A stretch of 64,000 bases of DNA from contig CM057157.1 of NCBI GenBank assembly GCA_029962745.1, positions 9,576,587 to 9,640,586 on the forward strand, in the 5' to 3' direction. Position numbers and translations under genes: made by a program. The notes under the pieces are model-generated. The model saw only the letters and a program-made list of their open reading frames with translations. It was not told where the DNA came from and did not search any database. Below, piece by piece: positions 38,601 to 51,257 of this stretch. Position 1 is the first letter of the stretch. Every line of letters begins with the position of its first letter. Source of the stretch: Echinometra lucunter (Eukaryota > Echinodermata > Echinoidea > Camarodonta > Echinometridae).

Positions 38601-41600
38601 TGTACAGATAACACAAAACATAATTATATTAATGAACTGTAACACAAGGACTTAGCATCTACAGTCAAAAGCATATCATAATAATTGCAGTCACTTCATT
38701 AACTTTGGCAGTCAAACAGATGAGATGCATTATAACAACAACTGGTGGGCAAAATGTTAAGTGAGTTTTAACTGCTACAAGAATTCACGAGGGTAGCAGA
38801 TTGTGTTCTAGGCTTTCCAGGGGTTACTTGCAACCAAAAGGGGACAGACCGACTTCTCAGTTAGAAGGAATGAATATAAGCAATCAGTTGCATACTGTTG
38901 TAGCTGCTTCTAACATTTATTTGGCAACATATTGCATCGAGTAAAAGTAGGCAAATTAGTATTAGACTGAGTTGTAACAAAAATCAACAATCAATTGTAC
39001 GTAGTGTTGTAGTGATTATTGGCGATCAAAATGGCAGCACATTTGTAGATTACATTGCAACAACTCTAAGAAGTCAGGTTACTGAGAATATATTGCAGGA
39101 AAATTTCTTTCAAAATGTTATAAGATGTGGAGTAGCAACTCAGCAAATCACAGTGGCATTATATTTGTTGTGGTGGGGAAACATTCAAATGTGTTCCACA
39201 AGCATTAGATTATGTTGTAGCGATTGCGTAAATACTTCATTCTTTGGCCAAGGGATTGCTTGCAGAGGGACCATATTCGTTTGCGATACTTGAAGCCCTT
39301 TTCTTGACAAAACATGTTCATCACTGCATCTGTAAGTTTAATACAGAAGGAAAGTTACATTAGATACAGTAAAATAACATATTTCTTCAGGTATTTTTCT
39401 CCTCAAACTAATGGTCATGATGTCTATCAAAATTAAAGAATTCGCAATTCCAATTGCAAGCATGACCAAATCTACTTTGAGAAAAGCCACCCTCACATAA
39501 ATTGAGTTTCTAGAAATTAGACCAAAAGCATTAAAACACCAAATGTAGCCATTAATCTGATCTGAACAAGAGAAGTCTAATGTATGTGCAAAATCTATGA
39601 AAAAATCTTTACTGTCCCACATATAGAAGTCGGTGTACAGAATGGGAAAATAAACACCGACTCTACTTGCTAAGGTCAGGTTCAGGTAACTAAATTTGTG
39701 AAATTTATTTCTTCATTAATTAATTCTTCTGGAATCAGTAATATACATGCAAGGAAGCAGACCAAAAAAGGGCTTAAGACAGAGCGTACTTTCAATTTTC
39801 TTCAGTAGAATGGGGTCCAATTCTGTGTAGCCCTTGCCTCTCCCATACGACTTGAACGTGCTTTTGATGAGGATGTTATCACCAAAGAGAGCCTGGGCCA
39901 ATGCCCGAGACAAGGAGGTAGCTCCATCTACAGCAGAACGGGCCATACTCCAGTCTCGCTCCTGCAAAATTGCTGCTATTGTTCCTGAAATATAGAAATC
40001 AAGGAGTTCTTCAGTATCTACCCACATAGATTATTCTGGAAGATACTCTCAATTTAACACTGCTTATGAGGATCTGTGAGTACACTTCAAAAGTTTGCAA
40101 AGTGTCAAGTAAACTTGCACCATGAAAATTGTGTAACTGTGCTCTACCTGTCCCTCATACTATTCAGAAACAAATCTCTCTTTTGTCTAGAATACATTAC
40201 AAGTGCAATCCTAAATAGCCCTCATCATCCAATTTCCTGAATGATCTATATTAATGTCCCCAACTGTTATTACTCAAACCAAAAAAGCCTGCAAAAATAC
40301 AGACTCGAATATAAGCTGCTTTATAAGAGAAAAAAAGTTTCTCCTCAAATGCCATTAGATTTTGGACAATTTTAGAAGAAAAGACTGCAAAGTAGCCACA
40401 AACCCTTGCAAAAAAGTACTGCACTAGTTTGCATACTATGAAAATTTTCCCAATAAGCATCTTGTAATTTTTTTATTTTTTTTTTTACAATTATACAAAA
40501 AGCATTCATAGCTTTCTCCAAAACATAGACAAATCCTAGAATTTGCATCCCAATGTTGATATCATACACTGTACTTCTCGTACTCTAACTACTTCACGCA
40601 GCACATTTCACCCCAAAATATAAAAGTGACAGACAAAAAACTACTTACTGTCTGCTTGCTTGTACGTGTCAGGGGTAAACTGTGCAGTTCCATCAGATTG
40701 TCCTGGTTCATTGGCAGCCTGATGTGAAATTGCCTGAGGCTGCTGTATCCCAGGACCTTGGCTGCCTTGCATGACATGAGACTGAACTTGAGAGCCATTA
40801 CAATGGCCAGACTGAGTATTGAAGTATGGCGATCCAAAGTTAAGAGTGTTGGGACCATCTTTGTTTGGCACTGATCGCAAGATGACGTTGTGAGGTTTTA
40901 AGGAACCAAGGTTTGAAAGGTTCGAAACCATGGCTGGTGGTGGAACAGTTTGGAGGTTTTTGCCTTTACCATCACAAAGTCCACTACTGAATTTTAGGTA
41001 AGGAGGAATATTACTCTGGTTATTTAATGCTTTTGGCAGATTAGACATATGCACATTCACTGTGGAATTCTTCAAGCTAGCACCTCTTCTTCCTGCAGTA
41101 GACTGGAGGTCCATGGAATATGGTTGGGGATGGAAGCCCTGGGCATTGTAACCATGTTGCAGTCTTTGAATCTGACTCTGATGTATTCCTGCAGGGTGAA
41201 AGCTGGAGCCATAGGACTGGCTAGGCATGCCTCGCTGCTTGTCAAGCCCATTCTGGCTAACAACATGAGACATGTTATTCTGCTGACCTGCAAATTGGAC
41301 TGTATCATCGTGATGCGTTAACCTCCCACTGAATGTTTGTACTGGTCTTCTTTTGGTGCCAGTGTTGGTGGAATTGTGGACAGAACCCCTGCTGACAGAA
41401 GGACCTCTCGATTTATAGACACTTCCATACGAAGGTGCTGTCCTTCCTTCATAATACTGACTCTGATCAGCTTCGGGGATGTCTTCCAAGTTCTCCACTT
41501 TCATTAATCTCTGTTGGTCAGTAACAAAATCATTTCTGTCGTGAAATAGATCTTCAGCATTTGTCCCAGTAACTGAAGTGAATATCTCCTGCAGAGATTG

Positions 41601-44600
41601 CATGTTTTCTGCATCTTGCCCATGACATACAAGACTCTTCTCCTGTTGCTCCTGTGCACTTTGAACAGCATCTATAGCCTCACTGGAATAGAGAAAGACT
41701 GGGCTATCAGACACACAGGAGTCATCAGACAACACTACAAGATCTGACTCTCTAGGAGCCATTTCTGATTGACCAAAGGAACTGCTTGGACGTGATCTAT
41801 CTGGCCATGAGGAAGAGTCACAATTGAATTCAGATTTGACACGCAGAATGATAGGACCATCTGTGTCTGCTTGAGTATCGCTCTCATTTGGAGTGGTTGC
41901 AGGCAATGAATGTTCATCCGTCTCAAATGGAGAAGTGTCAACAGTTTCATAATGGGTAACTTCAACAGTGGCATGATTATTGGCTGCTACTGCCAAAGCA
42001 CTGTCAAGGTTATCTGGTTCAGTTGCATCCACTTCATCCTTACCCAAGGATCCTGACCTGGAATGGTCAACATCCTCTTTCCCATTTGTACCATTTCTGA
42101 CAGCTTGCTCCTTGTTTGCAGAATGTAGTAAAGATTCTGTTTGTGCATTGGCACTACTCAGTTCCTCATTATTCTTTTCTCTATCATTCTGGCAAGCATT
42201 AGTCATGTTCATAGAAACAGAACCTACATCACACTCTTGATCAATTTTTTCACCATCATCATCATCATCCTGAATGCTCTCAGAAGGTCTAGAATCAACC
42301 TGAAATCCAGAGTCAGACAAATCTGGATGATTCTCTGCTCCACTCTGATCTCCATCATCATGTTCATCTGGGCCTTCAGAGCAATCACTTCTGGTAACAC
42401 TATCTGTATGTGTAGGCTGGGCCTCAACATGTTCATTCATACGAGATGAATTTTCTATTACCGGTAGTCGTTCATCCAATTCACTCTCTTCTCTCCTTGG
42501 CATATTCACTTCCGCTGGATGATTACCAGTCCATCTGTTGAAGACATTAACATGCCTACTCCTTGAGGTGCTGTCATACTGTGGCACTCTTTGCTTCCTT
42601 GCCCTAGGTGATCTTTGCACGGGCAAGTTTGACTTGTGGACCAGTTTGCGCATAACTGCAATTACATTGCCCAAAACACTTTCCAACTGCTGGATGCGGA
42701 GATGCAACGAACTCTGAAGAGAAGAAACAAGGAAATCTATATTTAACCTTGGAATAAAATTCCATGTTTGTACTTTATATTACTATTACCTAATACTTAC
42801 TCTATTGATAATCACAATTACTTCCTTTCATTTAGTTCGAAAAAGTACCAACACCAGTACTTTCGCATTAATTCATTATTAGTTTTAAAAATATAAAGTA
42901 AATAATAATGCCTGGGCACTACAATGGCAGAGGCATAAAAATTTATTTGGAACTGATTTATTCAACATGTTTTGCTGATAATTCCCTAAACACAAAATTC
43001 ATTTAACTCAATAGCAAAGTTTGTGCAATGCTCATTCAAAAAGCAGGGATAGGGATTCTACATCATTCCACAATCTAAGTTTTCATATTACCAATAATTT
43101 TTTCATTTGAGAAAAAAAACATACCCATACCTGATCACTTAATTTAGCTGATGCATCATGAAGCAACCTTTCCATTTCCCTAGTATCACTTATTCTTGAG
43201 CTCTCTCTAAAGTGTTCATGTTCTGAGAAATCACAAGGGTCATCAACATTTCCAAAGTTCGAATAACTATTGGAAAAACTGCTATTTCTCCATCTTTGTT
43301 CCCTTTTACTATTAGCAGAATAAAAAGCATCATCATCATCATCATCGTCATCATCGTAATCATTGTCGTAATCTTCTAAACTTAGATCATCCAATTCATG
43401 TTCATCAAATCCTGCACCTTCGGGGGGAACATCAGAATGCTCATCGTACTGAAAGCTAGGATTCCTACCATTACGAAGAGAGTGCGCCTTCTGTCTTCGA
43501 TAAATGTACCTATGAGGCATCCCTCCATGTTTCTCATGCGGATGCCCCTCTGATGTTCTAGCTACATGTATATGCTCCCTCTTATTGTCAAGTGCCTGAT
43601 CTTCACGAGAAAGACCATTATTCGTTCTAGTTTGATCAGGTATACTTTCCAAGGTTGCTGTGGCTGGTGCAGTTGAATATTTTCTTTTATATGCATGGCT
43701 AATAGCAGCAGAGTATGAGTTATTGCGACTCTTTTTTGTAGGTCTTTGGAAGATGCCAATCTGAGGTTTGCCCACATGGTTGTTTGATCTAGAGGAAGAC
43801 TCTGGCATTAACCTATTCTGCTCTGAACCAGGTTTTTCGGGTAGGTATCTACTCCGCAATTTTGAAGGGCACTATACAAAGAAAAAAGAAAGAGAAATAT
43901 TAGAATTTACAGCTCACAGCAATACATGTACCTGCAAAACAATCTTCTGAAATAAATTACACTACACATGCATTGCTCAAAATTCCATAACTTCAAGTGA
44001 CCTACCAAATATGCAACAATGTGAACGTACAGCATCCAGAGTGAAAGAGCCAGGAAATTATACTTCAGTTATCAATATGTGTATGTGCATAAGTAATAAA
44101 AAGCATGGAGTGTGCAGGATTTTCTCAACTGCAACAGAACAGAACCTTTTAATGTCAAGATTATTAAGCAGATACACTTTTCCTGAAATGTTAAAGACAC
44201 CTGGTAGTAAACTTCATTAGTGTTTCTTTCTGAAGGTAATGAACAGAGTTGGCTAAGGTCACAAATTTTGTGAAAATGTACATTTTTATTATATTCCATC
44301 TGCAGAAGACGTATTCTGCATGCATGAGAGAACAGCCTAGGTCAAGCTTCTGACTAAATATCTGTTAACCCCTTTAAACAATGTTTTTCCTTTACACGCA
44401 ATTTCCAATTCTTTGTGATTTTGAGACATGAAAAGAAAACCAGCCAGAACACATGATCCTTCCTGCTACCAGGTACTTCCTATCAATAAATACATTGTAT
44501 GTCCATTTTCTGGACAATGACAGCTTTCAAAAGAGATTTATTTATCTTTTTTTAAACCTAATACGAACTGATAAAAGCTGTATACAAAAGAGAAAAGTAT

Positions 44601-47600
44601 ATTTTTTTCCTCTAGACTTTTACCACGATTGAACATCACTATTTATTGTTTTTAAAAAATCACTTCAGGCAAATGTTGGAATTCTCTAACACTGAGCAAC
44701 TAACATATGCCCCCTTCCGAAATTAAGAATCATTTTCCGTAAAAAAAAAAAAAAAAGAAAGAAAGAAAGAAAGAAAAGATTTGAATTCCAGGGTGCCGTT
44801 GCATAAAACTTGCTATCATAGTAACTTTGCCATCAATGGTAACTTTCATGAAATACTGGATTTTGATTGGCTGTTGAGCAACGTTACCATGGTAGTTAAT
44901 TGATGGCAAGTCTTTATGCAACGGCACCCTGACATGACAACTGAACTTCTTCCAATCGCTCATTCACTCTGCTTGCTGTAAAGTCACAAATTATGTAAAA
45001 AGTGAAAGAGAAGTAAAATATCGGAAACAAAGATAAAAGAGGAGAAGAAATCATATCCAATGCTGAGAAGTATTGTACATGTAGATTCAATGAGGTTCAT
45101 TCAGATAATCAAAGTCCAGAGAATTGGCAGATATGCACTTCCTCATAATTGTGTCAAAATGGCTTGATGTCCCAGGCCAGGTTAGATATGTATGTCCATG
45201 GCAAAAGATTGTGCAAAAACAAATGTTGGGTTATTTTCAAATTCCATTTCAAGGAACTGTCCAGGATAATTGAAGATTAATATCATAAAATTCTCAATTT
45301 CTTCTAAAAAGTGTTCATATCAAGCACACAGGGGTGCATTTGCAAAGTTTTTATTCTGTTCAAATTGGCTCTTGACTATAAAGATAGGATAGATTGTTCT
45401 TTATTGAGTTCTTTGACAGTTTATGAACCAAGATGCCAAGAGCACTTTTAAATTGTTCACATGTTTTTCCACTAATGCAAGTCACACTCACATCCTTTCC
45501 AAAATGGCATTCCATGGCACAAGCTGCACAATTCCGGTGACATCAATGCTGCTGATACCATCAACGGTTCCACACTTGATGGCAGAATGTTGCTTCACAC
45601 GAAACTGCACTTGCTGTTGACACTGCACATCCCTCCACTATGTAAAACATGAGGATTTCCTACATGTATATCACAATTTTATCCACAGGATAGAACATGG
45701 GTCTCCTCTCTGCTCCATGATCCACAATACTCGGCAACTCCATGATGATGGTTGGATCACTCCAGTTTCTCTGAGCAGAATTAAGGTCACCAATGGGGCT
45801 TTTCTTGCCCCAATGTCCTGCAACACACATTCTCCACTCCGCTGTTCTGTGTCGATTCCTGCGTGGCACAATCATCTGCTTCTAACAAAATCACCTGTCC
45901 TATACTGACTTTAGCATTACATATTCAAGTACCTAAATGGTCATGATTCTAATTCTTATGCAAAGCACATATTATGTAACTGTCAAAAAATGAACAAACA
46001 ACATAATTTCTTTCAAAATTTCTACAGTACCTCTTATTTCATACAAATATCATAAAGAGAGCAAAAAAAAAAAGGCTAATCGATGCACATTTTGACACTA
46101 ACAGTTTTCCTAATGAAAGATCTCTGATTTCCAAATCACATCTAGTAGTTTCCCATTCTCTTACTTGCCCATTCTCTTCCTCCCCTCCCTCTCTCTTCAT
46201 CTTTCTCTTCTCACTCTTCTCTCATCCTCTCTCCCCTTCTCTCCTTTTCTCTCACTTTCTCTCTCACTGCTCCAAACAGTCATGCCATTCACAGACTTCC
46301 ACACACCCTCTTACCTTGGCCTTGGCCAGAGCGATGTTCTCATGGTTGTTGCTCTTGATGAGATAGTAGCGAGCATCTCGGAAGAGGTACTTCATCTTAG
46401 CAGTCTGGTCTCCTGCAATGAGTTAAGAAGATGGACAGTGACAAGACCACTGAAAAATAAACTCTCTTCAGCCTATAATAGCACTTACAGAATTTTCTTC
46501 AAAACTAAAGTTATCAGCTTTCCCAAAGTGGCAAAAGCTATTTTTTTATTTTCCACGCCTACATATTTTGAAACAATAAATATGTACAGAACATGAACCA
46601 TTGTGGATGATTTTTTTTCTCCGTAATTACACTCTGTGGTTTATAATCAATTTCCCTAATCATAACCAAATAAACAATTTTACATCATAGCCCCCCCCCC
46701 CTACCCTGGGGAACAAAAAAACATAGCTACATAGTAAGTGTAAGGGTGCGTCTATGCTTACCATTTTCAGGCCAAAATCAGGCTTTTGAAATGCCCTTAG
46801 CTCAAAACACGGTTGCGTCCTTTCTCATTTTCGTTTAAACGTCGATCTGAAACGCCGATCGGAAACGCCAATCAGAAACGCACAAAAAGGTGTGTTTACG
46901 ATTGGCATTTCTCCAAAAAGACGGTTTCTGGGGAAGCATAAACGCAACACCATTTCTAAACGCGTTTACATGATTTCATAATAAATAACCTTCCCCTTCT
47001 TTCCATCTTTATTAATGTTATTCTTTGTTTTATTGTTCTATCATGTCCTCTTTCAGTCTTTATGTTATTCTTTGTTTTTCCTTCTATTTTCTCGTCTTTC
47101 TATGCTTCCTTATGTTATTTTTTATTTTTTATCCTATATCATTTCCTCTCTCTTATTCTTTGTGTTATCCTATTTACTATCTCTCCTTATGTTATTCTTT
47201 GTTTTATTGTTTTATCTTCCCTTATATCTTTCCTTATGTTATTGTTTTCCTTCTTTCTTCCTGTTTTTCTATCTTTCCTTATGTTATTCTTTTTTATCCT
47301 ATTTTCTATCTTTCCTTAAGTTCTTTGTGTTTCCTTCTATCTTCCTGTCTTTCTATCTTTCCTTATGTTATTCTTTGTTTTTCATTCTATTTTATTACTT
47401 TTCTATGCTTCCGTATGTCATTATTTTTCATCCTATACCATTTCCTTTCTTATTCTTTGTTTTATCCTATTTACTCTCTCCTTATGTTATTCTTTGTTTC
47501 ATCATATCTTTTTATATCTTTCCTTATGTTATTTCTTCTTTTTCCTTCGCTATCTTCCTGTCTTTCTATCTTTCCTTACGCTATTCTTTGTTTCATCCTA

Positions 47601-50600
47601 TTTTATATCTCTTCTTATGTTATTTTTTGTTTTATCGTTCTATCTTCCCTTATATCTTTCATTATGTTAATTTTTTTCCTTCTCTCTTCCTGTCTTTCTA
47701 TCTTTCCTTATGTTATTCTTTGTTTTATCCTATTTTCTATCTTTCTCTATTTTCATTCTTTGTGTTTTTTTCTATCTTCCTGTCTTTCTATCTTTCCTTA
47801 TGTTAATCTATATTTTATGATCTGTCATTTCCTCTTCCTATCTTCCTTTTGTCATTTTTTTTTCCTTTATCTTCTTTTCCTTGTTTTATCCTATCATTTC
47901 CTCTTTCTATCTTTCCCTATTAGCCTACATATATACATACAGTAACTCCAAACTTACGAAAAAGCTTGAGTCCCAGCTTGACCTGCCCTTTGCCTTTAGA
48001 AAAGAACCATAAACAGTACCCCGTGAAACTGCATTTACGATGTGCGTTTACGATGTGCATTTCAAAACGTTCATCCTGCGTTCAAAAAGTAAGCATAAAC
48101 ACACCCTAAGACTGATCTAACACCCAACAATTTCTTAACATAACTCCATCAGAGGAAGCATTACCTGCTTTCACTTCATTGACAGAGGATGACAACTTAG
48201 CTTTCTTGCTGCTATCTGTATAGAATAAACAGAATAAACAAAGAAAAGAATAATGCAACACTTTGAAATTAATTCATATGCTATCAACTATCAATCTAGC
48301 TAAAATAAAAAATACTTTTGAACTTGCACTAAATTTTTTATAATAAATGTGACTTCCCGTGATACAAGCAATCACATCATTTTCCTATGTCAATGATTTT
48401 GTTTTAATAAGCATACAAAAATACTACTCAATTTCTTTCCCTATGCTGCATAGATGAACATGTAAATGTAAATAGTCCTGACATTAAGTTCAATTAGAAA
48501 TGTTTTTGACTGTGCTGGATTATTATTTTTTAAATGAATATACAAATTTTTACCTTCTGACCCGGATCTTTCCTGTCCCTCATAGACAATTGGTGAGAAT
48601 TGGCGTTTCCTGTCTCTTCTAGACTTTTGTCTGTTCTCATGATCACTCTCACCCTCAACTGTAACAAAAAACAATAAAGCATTAAAATCAGATAGGCCTG
48701 AAGAAAGCACATACAGATACTTTTTAACATTTAAAAGAAATTGGTGTAAAAATCCAAAGGTTTTAGAAAGATGGCTTAGATGACTGCATTGCCTTTTAAA
48801 CTAATCAACTAGGTGTAAAGATTTATGATTTTTATTTAAGACATTTTTATTTAAATTGAAAATCAACCATTTCTTTCACGCTTCTCCTTGTGATGTTAAA
48901 ATGCTGATTACATTCTAAGCAGACTTACTTGGCTGTAGTCACTGTAAAAGAAAATATGCATACAAATGGCAGTAAAATATGTATACTAGTGCTGTAACAT
49001 CACGGTTATTTTCAATTCCGTTTAACGGGGAGTCAAAACCGAACGGTTTTCGGATGAACAAAAACATCACACCTTTGCCAAAGTTGCCGCCTATTGAAAG
49101 TAGTGTTGTCAGCCGGTCCGGGATCAGGATCAAATCCTGGCGGTCTCAGACCCTGAGACGGTTCCAGTATCAATCGATTGAGACCGTATCCCAGCAGAAA
49201 ATAATAAATAAAGAACTTATTTATTTAGGTATAAACTTTAGTAATTGTACTTACAAAATACCCTGCAGGAGAGCTAATGCATAGATCTATTTGGCTTTCA
49301 CTGCGATTGTATTGTGCAATTATTCGCTGCACCGTATTCATGTTCGCTTTCTACACATAGCTGAAGACACTACGTAACAGTACTACAAAATTGTTGCGTA
49401 CTTCAGTTATCAGTGAAAAGTTGCATAGACGAATCCCATAGACTAGCACAACATTTTCTCTGGCGGAACCATTCTTTCATACATGCTGAAGGTATCGATC
49501 ATTACTGAATTCTCAATTTGAAGAGTGTGTACTTTTGCTGCACATCGAAAGTACATGTACCGATAGGACACATCAATGATTACTCAGGCGATCTCTATGG
49601 GCGATTCACGAACTTCAAATTGGCTTTGAAAGCTCTGCTCATGGTGCTTTTGCGGAACGTACATATTTTTGTGTTGGCGGGCGATCGCAAGCCAGTAAAC
49701 AAATCAAGTGCGCGTTAAATTCATCAGAGTGTATAGCTTGCAAAATACAGTACGGAGGTGCTGCATCACCCACCCGCGTCGCGACATACGCGTGACGTGA
49801 GGGACCAATTTTCCGGTGAGCTTATCAATGGTTAGCTGACATAGTTTAAGAATTTTGCATGAAGAAAGCTCACTAGTAAAGACAGAACATCGGAAGTCTT
49901 GGAGTTGATTTATGATGACAATCAAGTCAGAAAAACTTGAAATATTACATGTGGCTACACAAACAATGTGTAATCCCTGGCTGACAGTAAATCTCTGTTT
50001 ATCCGAAACCATCAAATTGAAAACGGTTAGTGGCATGGGCGGTCGTTTACCGGATGGAAAAACGTTTGACTACAGCACTAGTGTATACTCACTCATCTGA
50101 CTCTCGGAACCACTGGAGCTTGCCTCGCTCCTCACGTTGAAGGAGTCATTGAAATCAGGCGGTTCCATGTCTTCTCCGTTGGCGTCGCCTTCTGCAATGT
50201 TGCTACCTTCCTCTTCGTCACCACCTTCCTCCTGGTCGTCGTCGTCCTCCTCCTCCTCGTCTTCTTGGTCTTCCTCTTCCTCTTCCTCGGAAGCTTCTTT
50301 GCTGATCTCAACGTCTGGCACAGCTTCGGTGGATATCTCTGCAGAAGTGTCAATGTCCTTTACTGGTTCGTCTAGATTTAAAGATAGTAGAAATTCCATG
50401 TTTAATATGTCAACAGTTCTTGATTAAGGAATGAAAACCTATTATATGCATCTTCATTATTTTCATCTTAGTATTACATGCATGTTTTACACTTCAAACA
50501 AAAGACTATCATCATTCTGCAAGTTACATTAATCTACATATCATACCCTCAACCCGAGTTAAAGTAAATGGGAATAAAGTAGAAATAAAAACCAACTGCA

Positions 50601-51220
50601 TTCCTGGACACCTAAACATAGAAGTTTGGCAAAGAATGTTTTACAATCCAACTTTTCATACTACAAAACAAATATCTGATTAATGATCTACATGTATTTA
50701 GCAGTGTAAATGTATTGAAAGAGAATCATTTTCACCATGTAAAGGGTGATCACTGACATAAATTCAATATGCTTTTCATTGAATTTAATGATGCATGCCA
50801 GTAATATCGTTTCCTTACCTTCAGTTGTTTCCATAGGAGTCTCAGTAATTTCTGGAGCCTTTTTAGAAAAAAAAAAAGAAGAATATAAATTACTGAGAAA
50901 TCTTACTCACATCTATTAAAAATCTCCCTTGGTGTGAATGCACAAATATATTAATGTGAAATATGAAATTCAATACATGTTGGTACCAAAAACATTTGTA
51001 GATCTATAAACAAAACTGATTAGATGAATGCAAGCAAGCCAGAATCAGTTACAATCGCTAATTCAAAATCTCGCTGAATTTTTAAAAATATCACTGCCTG
51101 GCAAAAAATCAAAGTGAGACATTACTTACAAGGAACAGAATTTCATTACAAATAAATCAGCATTTGTGATCTGTCAGGCCCAAAGAAGACCAATATTACA
51201 AAGTTTAGGTGTTTTCTCTA

Positions 51221-51257
<37 letters not shown>

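Larger units (their letters stand above)
35141..39703. other. 3' part of the 11.2-kb YTHDC1 intron
   Basis: Contains a (CT)n microsatellite at 35597-35656 and hairpin elements at 36840-36973 and 38357-38527. The remainder is AT-rich with no recognised exon. The frame at 39012-39293 (plus) has no domain or splice context. Confidence 0.6.

Noticed and set aside
39012..39293. 93-codon plus frame
   Set aside because: No domain, no splice partner, on the opposite strand to both genes and in AT-rich intron sequence.
47015..47945. Three overlapping plus frames of up to 306 codons
   Set aside because: They lie in a T-rich minisatellite. The repeated [14 protein letters not shown] text reflects the repeat unit, and the region is a YTHDC1 intron on the other strand.
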